Source: Colletotrichum lupini
Lineage: Eukaryota; Ascomycota; Sordariomycetes; Glomerellales; Glomerellaceae
NCBI RefSeq assembly: GCF_023278565.1
Contig: NC_064679.1
Location: forward strand, 2,852,001-2,916,000
Reading direction: 5' to 3'
DNA length: 64,000 bases
Position numbers and translations under genes: made by a program. Shown one piece after another: positions 35,937 to 47,500 of the stretch (within the stretch, counting starts at the first letter, position 1; each line of letters opens with the position of its first letter). The notes under the pieces are model-generated. The model saw only the letters and a list, made by a program, of their open reading frames with translations, made no database searches and was not told where the DNA came from.

Positions 35937-38599
35937 TTCTGCAGCTGTCAGGCTGTTTGTTGTTAATTTTCTCCCGTTTCTGGAGCCCAAGCAGCTCGGG
36001 ATTCGGGTATTCGAGAGTGAACTCGCGCGTATTCGATTTGAGGGGCTGGTGAAAACCTGCTGCGTATTGTCCATTCGTTTGCTGTCCGTTTGCAGATTGC
36101 CTATTCTGGTGAACCAAGCAATACGCAAAACCATACTCGGCTGGAAGCTGCAAGAATCCAAGACCCGAGTATTGAATTGTCCACAGCTCTAGATTGTGCA
36201 ATTCTCGGCATTTTCGCTGGCCTACGAAATCCGCTTCGCTTCGCCTCGAAAGCTACAAACAAAGCGATCCGAGACCCGCAAGCTGCAGAAAACCGAAGAC
36301 CGATTCCAATTTTGATGGATATCCTAGAATCGCTGGCATGGTGTTGCTGTAGTCGGTGTGCATCTGTTACGTGCGTAGTCGTAGTCGCGGTGTGATTCGT
36401 GAAGGCGTGACGCGTATCAAAACTGCAGTACTAGCCACAAAACGGCAACTGCCCCAACGGCTGTTTGACTTCGCGGTTTCCGTTTCTAACGTAAGACAAT
36501 TCCGAGCCTAGTAGCTGCTTCAGTCTCTCCATTCAAATTTCCGGGCTACTTTGCAGAGCGGCAAGAAGACCAGAAGTGCGTGCGAAGTTCGAGCCTTCGA
36601 GGTGCAGTCGAAGAACTAAAAAACATGGGCGATTTCCTGACTTGGAAACTTTGCTCTTGCAGTTGACAACTGCCATCTTGCCAGCCCGTAATTGTCTATT
36701 AGCAAGAGGGACACAAATTACAAACTCTCTTCTGAAATATCACAACGTGCTGGAGGTCACCAACGACAACCAACTTGGCCCAAAAGCGCGGAATCTCGTG
36801 TTTCGGACTACTTGTGATATCTGGTGAGAGTATTGTGATTTGTCGCTGAACCTGTAGAGACAAGGTTTGGCCAGCTGCTGAGACTTGACCTGGGAGACAA
36901 GTTGATCTTTCCTTCCTAGAACCGCGATAAAAGAAAAGAACATAATGTGCTTGGCTCTCAGCTTGCCGCGAAACTGAGAGGCCTTTCCGAGGGCCATCAA
37001 GAGGACTTTGAGCCATTTTTGAAGGATGGAGGGGGTTTGTAAGTCCGTACTAGGAGCGCCGAAAGAGGAATGAAACAAGACGCATCGACCGACTTGGCAG
37101 AAAATTCGTGGTCCTTTTCTTGGTCTCTTCAACAGTCACTTGACTGCCAGCACGCCCTACAGTCCTACGGACCTACGGAGCCAGCCTAGTGTCGAAGTGG
37201 ATTGAGCCGAAGAAATACGCGACCCGTTCTCGGAGCTGGACGTGCCATCAGGTCGCGACAAAGTGCCTGTGGTTCTAGATCAGAGTCCGAGGCTTTGGTC
37301 GTTGGCGTTCACAGTAGCTCGGTTGAGGAGGCTTTCAGATCGGACCCTCATCCCTGCAACGAGTGAAAGCTTGGCTTTCACGAACACAGCCCCTCCACAA
37401 GTGCTTTCTTGGTATCCATACTTGTCTAGATCTGGATGGGCTGCACAAATGCACATCTTCGGAGATAAGCTCGTCTTGGTAAGACTGTGCTAGCAACCAT
37501 TTTTTTGCGACGGGGGCACGGCCGTGGGTCCAAAATATGATGGGGGAGGAGGACAAAGCAGCAACACGTACTCGGTACACACACGACGACGAGCTCTTTT
37601 CGGGGTCTTGGTGACGCGAAAAGGCAAACTATAGATCAAGATCAGCCAGGCAAAAACAGTTGCTTCACATGTTGAGATGAGTTAGTCAAGCTTGGATTGA
37701 AATGGAAGCTTTTCTCTGCGCTTTCTCTCTCCTCAATTTGGACGGCGAGTTTGCGTTTGAGTTTCTGCGCAAAGTAGAGTCAGTGCACCCTGATCAGTAA
37801 TCATAAATAAAACTTGCGGAAGATTGGACGCCAACTTGGTCAAGACGATGAATCTCTAGTTCGTTCGTCATTTTGGCGTTTTCCCTTCCTTTTCCTCTTC
37901 GGGACTATGTCCACCTGGTCGGACCGGCCAACCAGTCGTGACCCGGCCGTTTCGGCGAGAGGATCCTCCGCCCGTTGCGTTGGGTCAAGAAGACAGGGCA
38001 CGGAGGGTCTTCTTACTTCCAGGGCATTTGCTATGTTCCCAAGTACTGTGTTGTGTATACTCCGTATGCTCCGTAAGAACATCTATCCGTACCCTTCCCT
38101 GTCCAATTGTAGGGGGACCTGGCCGAAACTCTTGAACTGCATCCACAGCATCCGACAAGCTCTTTCTTTAAGGTTTAATGAGCCACAAAAAATGGGCAAG
38201 CACTGCTGGGTACCCCTGCGTCGTATCCCAACACCCCAAGCCCGTAGCTGCCGAAGACAAGAGCAAAGTGCCGGTCAGGGAAGCTAGAAAAGGTACCTCC
38301 TTCACGGGTGACTCCACACCTATGTTCAAGGTCACACCATAGCTGGGGGAAGGAGGCAAGGAGATGAGGAGAGGCGAGAGACACGGAAACCTAGAACGGT
38401 TAGCCTTTTTTTATTGAACGAGGTCACTTCACCGGGTCCCTCTCTCCAGGTTCTTCTTCCCGACTACCACGACAACCGCCCTACGCCAGACCGACTCGGT
38501 TGTGCCTGGCTCTACTCCTTCTCAGCCTTATTATGTCGTGAGACCTGCAACGTCCACGCTGCTCATACAAGTATCTGGAACCTCCAACATTCTGCCATC
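35937..38599. other. Intergenic, promoter side of the MFS gene
   Basis: No supported gene in about 2.7 kb. It includes one TACTCCGTA motif (38058-38066). The last few hundred bases, with pyrimidine-rich tracts, should hold the promoter and leader of the transporter. Confidence 0.5.
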
Positions 38600-40533
38600 A
38601 TGGGTATTGGCATTCTCGAGTCCAGGACTTTGGACAATGTCCCAGGTGAGTTGTCTTGCACGCGCGCCGGCCGCCCGCGTCCCCGCGCGGCTTCTTCTCA
38701 ACGCTCTGCCCGCATTGTCCTCCTGTCATCCCATCGCTGACGACCGTCAAAACTCCAGGGACGACGCGCTACTTCGATGATCCAAACCGTCCCCAGACAG
38801 CGAACGATTCTCACCACGGACTGAAAGTCGACGCGAGCGGCGATGTGCCCATCATTCTGGTGAGCAGCCGATGGGATACCTTCTGCGACATAGTCTGTGA
38901 ACCTCCAGCTGACAACAGGCCCACCAGGTTCCTCAACCATCCGATGACCCCAACGATCCCCTGAACTGGCCCCTTTGGAAGCGAGACCTCATCACCTTTG
39001 TTCTCTCCATGACCGCCATCTTCGCGACCGCGCTCGGCCCTATTCTCGCGGCGAATACCGTTACGATTGCCCTCCTGTTCCGTACTAGCTTCACCCGCAT
39101 CGCACTTTTGACCGGATACTTCCTTCTCGGAGTTGGTGCCGCAGCCATCTTCTTTGTGCCTTCTGCCCGAGTCTGGGGCAAGCGCCATCTCTTCATTCTC
39201 GGAATATGCATCCTCGTTGCCTCTTCTGCGTGGGCGGGCTCTGTTGGCACGAGCTACAACTCGCTACTCGGTGCACGCATTGTCCAAGGTATCGGCTGTA
39301 CTCCCTTCGAGACACTCGTAAATGCTGCCGTCGGTGATCTGTACTTTGTACACCAGCGCGGCTCCCGCATGGCCTTTACGAACTTGGCAGTGTTTGGCGG
39401 CGCCTTCTTCACTCCCATTGTTGTTGGCAAGATCACTCACAGCATTGGGTGGTGGTGGACGTTTTACTTGGAGGCCATCTTTTGCGCCGTGTGCCTTCCC
39501 GCCGTCTTCTTCCTTTGCCCTGAGACAGCCTACCGTCGGGACATTGCGCTCAACACGGATATGGTTGCTGACTCTATCGAACTCACTGACAACAAGGCAT
39601 CTTATGTTGGCGGCCCGGGCAGCAGGTCCAGCGACCACGAGAAGCTGAACCCTACGTCAGCGCCCTATGGATCAGGCCTGGAGGCTGTCCGAGGAGCGGG
39701 AGCTCAAACTCCGAAGAAGACATTTATTCAATCGCTGGCTTTATTTGATGGTCGCAAGACGGACGAGCACTACTGGAAACTGCTTCTTCGCCCGTTCCCG
39801 CTCATCGCTCAGCCCGCCTTTCTGTGGGGATGTCTGATTCAAGGCACCATGATTGGTTGGACAGTCTTCATCGGTGTCATTGTTGCTGCCCTCTTCCTGG
39901 GGCCTCCTTACTACTGGAATGAGGTATACGCTGGATACGCCTACGTTGGTGCTTTCGTGGGAGCGCTCGTTGGCTTCATCATTGCTGGCGCTTTCTCCGA
40001 CTGGAGTGCCAAGTTCTTGACTCGTCGCAACAATGGCATCTACGAACCCGAATTCCGTATTGTCATGGTTCTGCCCATGTTCATTATTGGTTCTATTGGC
40101 CTCTACGGGTTCGGCGTCACATCTGCTGGGCTTTCAGCCAGGGAATACCACTACAGCATCCCGCTCGTATTCTTCGGCTTCGAGGTTGCTGGTATGGTCA
40201 TCGGGGCTGTGGCCAGCTCTCTATACATCGTCGATGCCTACCGCGACCTGGCCATCGAAGGCTTCACTATCATGATCATTTTCAAGAACATCTTCAGCTT
40301 TGGTCTTACATTCAGTGCCTATGATTGGATCATCGGGGGTGGTATCAAGCCTACAATGATGGCCATTGCCAGTATTCAGGTTGTTGTTTGTGCCACGAGT
40401 ATACCAATGTGTAAGTCGCCGATTAGTCACGCCGTACGAAACAGAGAGCTAATTACTTGTAGATTTCTATGGCAAACGCATCCGCGCTTACTTCCATCAA
40501 CATGATCTACTGAAGTTGACTGGGTTGCGCTGA
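38600..40533 (+). CDS. Major facilitator superfamily transporter (DHA1-like)
   Basis: A predicted 566-residue, 12-helix membrane transporter, probably at the plasma membrane, moving a small organic molecule by proton antiport; the substrate is unknown. Exons: 38600-38645, 38759-38859, 38928-40410 and 40463-40533, phase-consistent, with GTGAGT/GTGAGC/GTAAGT donors. The amino-terminal tail ends in VPQPSDDPNDPLNWPLWKRD, a hallmark just before helix 1 in fungal DHA1 transporters. Helix 4 carries GARIVQGIG. A large hydrophilic loop (about residues 255-325, NKASYVGGPGSRSS) separates the two six-helix halves, and the second half runs to SIQVVVCATSIPM. The short last exon supplies a cytosolic tail, YGKRIRAYFHQHDLLK. 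It is convergent with the giant repeat-protein gene. No resistance or biosynthesis partner adjoins it. Confidence 0.92.
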
Positions 40534-41595
40534 GCAACCAGTTTGTTCTTTTCCTTGTTCGATTTGATGTCCGATCTAGAGAAAGACATTTGCCCCCTTG
40601 CCTCCAAGCACACGCCCAAAAAAGCCTGAGTGCGTTTCCACGCTCACGTGCGGGCCGTGGGTGAGCCATTGGGCGCCCGCATATACCCTACATCTACCAT
40701 ACTCCATAGTACCATATAGTAATGCCTAGTTCCGTATAACAACCCAGGAGGCCTCCCGATGATTGTACGTAAGCACCAGAAAGAGTGCAGAGAGTTAATA
40801 TTCTCACCGTTTTTTCCCGTTTTGCCGCTGGCTTATTTTGGTCTTGCTTCCGACGCTATGACAGAAGGCCCGATCTTCCGTGCATCTCGGGAGGGGCATC
40901 TTTGGCTCCCGGCGAACAGACGCGTGCAGTTTGGCCGAGGTCGATGTCTTTTGCACGGATGTATGCCCGCCTCCGCGTTGTAGATTGGGGTGCTTTGTGA
41001 TGCCCGCTTCCAGAGTTCGGTCGGTGCTGGGTGTAAGGGAGGGTATCACGATCTCTTGGGAGATAATTTGTACGCGCTGGCTTGGAGCAAAGTAGAGAGA
41101 GACATGGGTTCTTGATGCATTCTCAACGTTCATTCCTCAGTTTCATACTTTCATGGTGCTCAAAAGATGTATATATATGTATGTGTGTGCTATGCTATGC
41201 TACCTACGCCCATGCTATTCGTGCTCGTGTCCCAGATATCTCTCTCCGTGGCCGCCTGGAGGCGATGCCTTTACATGGAAACAATACTAATGAACTATTT
41301 CCAACGTTCCCTTCAGTAACATAGGATTGCAGCAAAAAAATTTAGTATGCGTATTTGGTAGGGGGGTATATGTCAAACATATCGTAGATGGTTTTTCTTT
41401 CATATAGCAAAACAACATTTTCTCAAACAAGAATCAAAACATACGTGGTGTTCCCATCCGACAAAAGGGGGTTGGAAGAGAGAGAAAATAAGAAAATTGC
41501 ACAACGCTTCGCTGACATCCATTCATACACATCATTTTGTCGTAGTTTTCGCCCTCTCACTCTCTTCTCTCTTTGTGTGTGTCGTGCGTGTCTCT
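40534..41595. other. Convergent 3' intergenic region
   Basis: No supported gene. It lies between the 3' ends of the transporter (plus) and the giant repeat protein (minus), so both untranslated regions and terminators must fall here. Confidence 0.55.
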
Positions 41596-44500
41596 TCAAC
41601 CGGTCAGCTTTCTCCACCAGCTACTCCGCGGCGTAGCCGTCGCATCGGAAAACATGGCCTGCCGACGCCGCTCGTCGCTCCCCTCGGAGCCGCCGCCGCC
41701 TCCGGCACCCCCGCTACCGCCGTACGTCCGACGCTCACGCTCTTCGCGCCGGGCTCTGCGGCGGCGATCATCGGCCTCGTCGGCGGTGCCGTCCTCGTAC
41801 CTGGCCCTGCGACGGCGCTCGCGCCGCTCACGACGTGCCTCATCTTCGGTCTGGGGCACGGCGTCAGTCTGCTGTCCGCCATCGTCCGGAGGCGGGCCGG
41901 CGTCGGTGTGCTCCTTGACCCACGATGACGTTCCGGAGTGGGGCCACGCCGGCTTGGACTCCTCGTTGCGTCTGTACCGGTGTCGCGAGGAGTGCACGCC
42001 TTCGTCCCCGGACTCCCGGGTTCGCCGGCTGGAGCGGTGGTGATACATCTCTTCCGCGTCGGTGCCTTCGGCCGCGGCACGCGCAGCACGCCTGGCTTCC
42101 TTCCTGGCTCTGCGGGCTTCTTCGTCCATCGGCGGTGGCGGCGGCGCCGCTTCGCGATCGCGAGCCTCGCGGGCTCGTCGGCGTTCTTCCCGAGCTGCGC
42201 GTCTAGCATCTGCGTCAGCCTCCGCTGCCGCGGCGGCCTCGCGCTGCTTCCGTGCTCTTCGCCGTTCGGCACGCTCAGCCTCCCTATCTTCGGCCATTCT
42301 CCGTTCCTCTTCCTCGCGTTGGTCACGGTGCCCGCGAGAGCGAGCCGCACGCCGCTCTGCACGTCTGAGCTCTTTCTCCTGCTGCTTGCGCGCTTCGGCA
42401 TCCTCTTCGTCTCTCCTACGGTGGCGCTCGCGCCGAGCTTCTTCTTTGGCGGCGCGGCGTGCCTCTTCGGGGTCCGGCTCGACGACCTCGGCCTCGGCCG
42501 CCTCAGCATTTCTGGCTGCGCGACGAGCACGGCGAGCAGCGCGGCGAGCCTCTTGGTCCATGTCGGTCATCGCTGCGGGGTCAGCTTCGTCTGCATCGGC
42601 ATGGGATCGTTGACGGCGTTCGCGCCTGGTGTCATCATCGGTCGCATAGGTGTGTCGCCTTCGCAACGGGTCCGGACGCTCCGTCTTGGGTGTTCTGAGG
42701 CCACTGAAGAGGCCTCCTAGACCCTTCTTCGCACTCGAGCTGGATCGTTTCATCGGTGGTGGCTCGGAAGGGCCATCGGGGTCCACCATGACAAGGTCAT
42801 CGTCTTTAGCATATCTAGATCGTCGACGTGATGACTTGGGAGGGCTGCCGTCCTCGCCGTCACCATTGGCGCCGACCATGACAATGTCTTCGTCCACAAT
42901 ATGATCGCGCTTGCGGCGCCTGCTGCTGGACTTGTCGACTCCAAGCACTTTGGCGGCTTTGGAGGACATGGGAGGTGGAGGGGCTTCCTCGGGAGGTGGC
43001 GACACCAACCCGCTCGCGTCGACTGAATGACGACGGGACGGTCTGTGTCGCCGGTCCCGGGTGGATGTCGTCCGGGAAATGGGCGGGGTGCTGAACATCG
43101 ACATGAGTTTCGGCCGTGCTGGTGTCTCAACGTCTCTATCGGCACGGTCGCCCTTGCCGGAGCTTGAACCCTTGGAGGAAGTCTTGACTTTTTCCTCGTC
43201 GCCGTAAGCGTGTTTCTTTTCGCGTCTTTCGGATTTTGACTTGGATTTCCGGTCTCTGTCGCGGTCACGATCACGTTCGCGGTCGCGATCACGATCACGA
43301 TCTCTCTCCTTCTCGCGAGGTGAAGCCGACCACATACCCCACGAGGAACCTTCTCGGTTGATTTTTGCCCGGTCCTTCTTGCTCGACTTCGGCTCAGGCG
43401 GAGGTGAGATGGGCTCTTCCTCGGCGGCGGGTTCTTCCTCAGGCACAGGGTCTTCAGGAGCCTCAGGGACGGCCGGAGGCGGTGGTGGAGCTGGTGGAGG
43501 AGGGACTTCCTCGGCGAGTATGTCCCTATCTCTGTTCTTCTTACTCTTCTTTTTCTTCTTCTCCACTGGCATTTCAATCACTTCGATGATCTCGTTCTCA
43601 TCCTCTTCGACGGGGAAAGCTCCAGGCGGCTCCGAAGACTTGTTCTCGTCAGCTGGTTCTTCAACGTCGACTAACGGTGGCTCCTCGACAACAGGAGGAG
43701 GCGGTGGCGGCGGAGGCGCGGATGCAGCTTCGGCAGCGCGCTTCTTCTCCTTCTTCAGTCGCTTTCTCTCTTCCTTCGACAAGACGACGGGGGGAGGAGT
43801 TGGTGGTGCGGGTTCCGGTTCCTCGGGTGGAGGGTCCTCCAGGACCGGCTCTTCTGGTGCTGGCTCCTCGGGAACAGGTTCCTCCTCAACGGGCTCAGGT
43901 TCGTCTTCTGGCGGCGGGATCGGTTCAAAAGCTTTTAATCTGTCAGTAATCTTGCTTCCTTTGCCCTTTCGAGCCGTAGACGGTTGCATCCAGGACAGGG
44001 CATCGTTGTTTGTGGCGGATGATGTAGTCGTGTCATTCCAACCGAGATTCGCACCTTCTAGACCTATGCGGAGATGAGTCAGCAGTGTAATCTCAGGTGA
44101 CGCCTATTGAGGCGTCTCATTTCCAATAGGCTTGGTGAGACTTGGTGGTGTGGTGGTGTGAAGGGAGATTGGCTGCGAGCCTGAGGCCACATACCTTTCT
44201 TCGACTTCTTAGTGCCAACGCCCCAGAAACTGAAGGCATCGTTGGATGGCTTTACTTCCGGCGCCGGGGGTGGTGGAGGAGGAGCAGCTTCCTCAGGCTC
44301 GGGATCGGCCAGGAGCTCCTCGATTTGGTCCTCGGTCAGCTCAATGTCGGCCAGCTCGTCCTCATTATCGACGTCCTCGACTGGTGCCGGCTCCGGCTCC
44401 TCTTCCTTCTCCTTCTCCTTGTCCTTGCTTTTCTTGTCCTTCTTGTCCTTCTTGTCCTTCTTTTCCTTCTCTTTCTCCTTCTCCTTCTCTTTCTCCTTTT

Positions 44501-47500
44501 CTTTCTCCTTGTCTTTCTTCGACTTAGACTTGGACTCCTTCTCCGACTTGGAGCTTTTCTTCGCTTTCTTCTCCGCTGCTTCAGCTTCGTCCTCGGCTTC
44601 CTTGGCAGCAGCTTCTTCGGCTTCCTTGGCGAGTCGCTCTTCCTCTTCGATGCGAGCGGCTTCTTCAGCTTCGGCGGCGGCGGCGGCTTCGGCATCCGCA
44701 GCAGCTTGGGATGCGGCAGCGCGCTCGTCGATCGATGCCTTGAGCGTGTCGTAAACACCCTGGTCCTTCTTGGTCAACTTGCCCTTCTTGAGCTTCTTGG
44801 CCTCCAAGGCAGCGAACTGCTCCTCCTCGTCCGCAATCCTTGCAGCCTCCTCTTCCTCGATTCGTGCCTTCTCGGCCGCCTCAGCCGCCTCCGCTGCCGC
44901 GGCCTCCTCTGCTTCTTGTGCAAGGCGTTCTTCCTCTTCCTTGGCAGCGGCCTCAGCAGCGGCGGCGGCAGCCTCCTCTTCCTCTTTGGCTAACCGCGCT
45001 GCCTCTTCCTTTTCAGCCTTCTTCTTTTCTTTCTCGAGCTTCTTGAGCTCCTTCTCGCTCAGCTTGGGCTCTTTCTTGGACTTCTCCTTTTCCTTATCTT
45101 TATCCTTATCCTTGGACTTAGACTTGGAAGAGGTCATGTCGCCCCAAAAGCTGGATTTCTCTTTCTCAGGTTCTGCTTCTGCTACAGGCTCAGCCATGTC
45201 CAATGAGGGAGGGGTGGGAGCTTCCGGTGGAGGGTCGGCGAGTATGTCCTTACGGTTCTTAGACTTCTTCTTGGAGGATCCCCAGCCGGCCCAGTCATCG
45301 TCGTCTTTGGTCTCCTCGACGGAATCCGGTTGTACGGAATCCACGTTGGGCTCCTCGTCCACGACTTCAATGGGCTCGTTCTTGGATTTATCCTTCTTCT
45401 TCTTGGAGGACGAGGTTCCCCAGATGTCATCTGTGGGCTCCTCGATTGCATCGGGCTTCATAGAAGCACCTTCGTCGGTGTCGGCTCCCTTTTTCTTCTT
45501 GTCTTTCTTACCGCCGATGTTCCATGAGCTGAAGAAGCCGCCGCCATCCAGGGGGTCGGCAATATCTGGCACGGCAGGAGGGGCTTCCTCGGCAGGGGTA
45601 GGCTCGTCCTCTCCGCCAAACTCAACCAAGGCCATGGCATCTTTCTTCTTCTTCTTCTTGTCCGACTTGCTCAAGCCGGCCCATTCATCCTCTTCGACCA
45701 CTTCAGCCTTCGGTTCCTCGGCTTCCTTATCGGCCTCCTTGCTTTTCTTCTTCTTTTCCTTCTCCTTATCTTTGTCCTTCTCCTTCTCTTTCTCTTTCTC
45801 CTTCTCCTTCTCCTTCTCCTTCTCCTTCTCCTTCTCCTTCTCCTTCTCCTTCTCCTTCTCCTTCTCCTTCTCCTTCTCCTTCTCCTTCTCCTTCTCCTTC
45901 TCCTTCTCCTTCTCCTTCTCCTTCTCCTTCTCCTTCTCCTTCTCCTTCTCCTTCTCCTTCTCCTTCTCCTTCTCCTTCTCCTTCTCCTTCTCCTTCTCCT
46001 TCTCCTTCTCCTTCTCCTTCTCCTTCTCCTTCTCCTTCTCCTTCTCCTTATCTTTCTTAGAGGAAAGGCCCCAGATGCCCCAAGAGTCGTCTTTGGACTT
46101 TTCAGCTTCGGCCTCCTTCTTCTTCTTTTTGTCCTTCTTCGAACTAGTAGCAGCGGCCCAGAAGTCGTCGTCATCCTTCTTTTCAGGTTCCGGCTCCGCT
46201 TCCTCGGCTGGGGGATCAGGCGCCGGTTCTGGTACAATCTCGGGTTCGGGTTCGGGGTCCGCCAATTTGCCCTTCTTCTTCTTTTTGTCCTTCTTGGAAA
46301 GGCCGAAGCTTGCCCAGTCGTCGTCCGCTGGTGGTTCTGGCTCTGGATCAGCAGCAGGAGGCTCGGGCGCAGGTTCAGGAATGGGTTCCGGCTCGGGATC
46401 GGCAGTCTTGCTCTTCTTCTTCTTCTTGTCCTTTTTGGATCCTGTCAAAGTGGCCCAAAAGTCATCTTCTGCTGGCTTCTCCGGTTCAGGCTCTGGCTCC
46501 GGTACTGGCTCCGGCTCGGGTTCAGGTTCCGGTTCCTTGGGGGGTTCAGGTTCGGCAAGAAGGCCCTTCTTCTTTTTCTTGTCCTTTTTGGATGTCACGG
46601 TACCAAAGCCCCATGGGTCGTCCTTTTTCTCTGGCTCAGGCTCTGGTTCAGGGGCTGGAGGGGGTGGAGGAGGAACCGGTTCGGGCTCTGGTTCAGCTTT
46701 GCCCTTCTTCTTCTTCTTGCTGGTTTTAGTTGATACACCCCATCCAAAGTCGTCCGCAGCTGCTGCTTTGGCGGCTTCCGCTGCTTTCGCCGCCTCTTCG
46801 GCTTCTGCTGCTTCTTTGGCGGCTTGCTCTTCGGCCTCTTTTGCTAGTCGTTCCTCCTCTTCCTTTCGGGCAGCCTCTTCCGCTTCGGCGGCGGCGGCGG
46901 CCTCGGCGGCTTTAGCAGCTTCGGCCTCGGCAGCAGCGGCGGCGGCAGCCATCTCCTTCTTCTTTTTCTTCTTCTGTGAATTGGTCAAGCCTGCGAAAGG
47001 ATCAACGGGCTCTGGCTCGGGTTCTGGCGGCGGGGTGGGTTCTGGCGGCGGGGTGGGTTCCGGCTCTGGTTCTACCACCGGGGGAGGTTCAGGTTCAAGT
47101 TCGACTAGACCTTTCTTCTTCTTCTTCCCCGATGATGTTCCCCAACTCCAAGGATCCTCGTTAGAGGCTGGCGGATCGGGCGCCGGCTCAGGGATTGGTT
47201 CAGGGGCCGGCTCGTCCTTGTTCTTCTTCTTCTTACCAAGTCCCCAGGTATCCCACAGGTCGTCTTTCGGCTCCTCTTTGGGAGGGTCGTCCTTCTTCCC
47301 CTTCTTGGTGGTACCGCCCCACGAACCCCATGGGTCGTCTGCAGGTGTCTCCTCCTTGGCTGGTTCAGGAGCCTTATCTTCTTCCACCGCATCCCAGATA
47401 CTGGCTTTCTTCTTCTTCTTGTCTTTCTTTGTAGTCGCAGTGCCGAAACCCCACGGGTCATCTTTCTCCTCTTTCTCCTGCGGCGGGTCGGGTGCCGGTT

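Noticed and set aside
21779..40533. A secondary-metabolite gene cluster spanning oxygenase, regulator and MFS transporter
   Set aside because: No polyketide synthase, NRPS, terpene cyclase or other backbone enzyme is present, and a 7-kb retrotransposon plus gene-free DNA separates the transporter from the pair.
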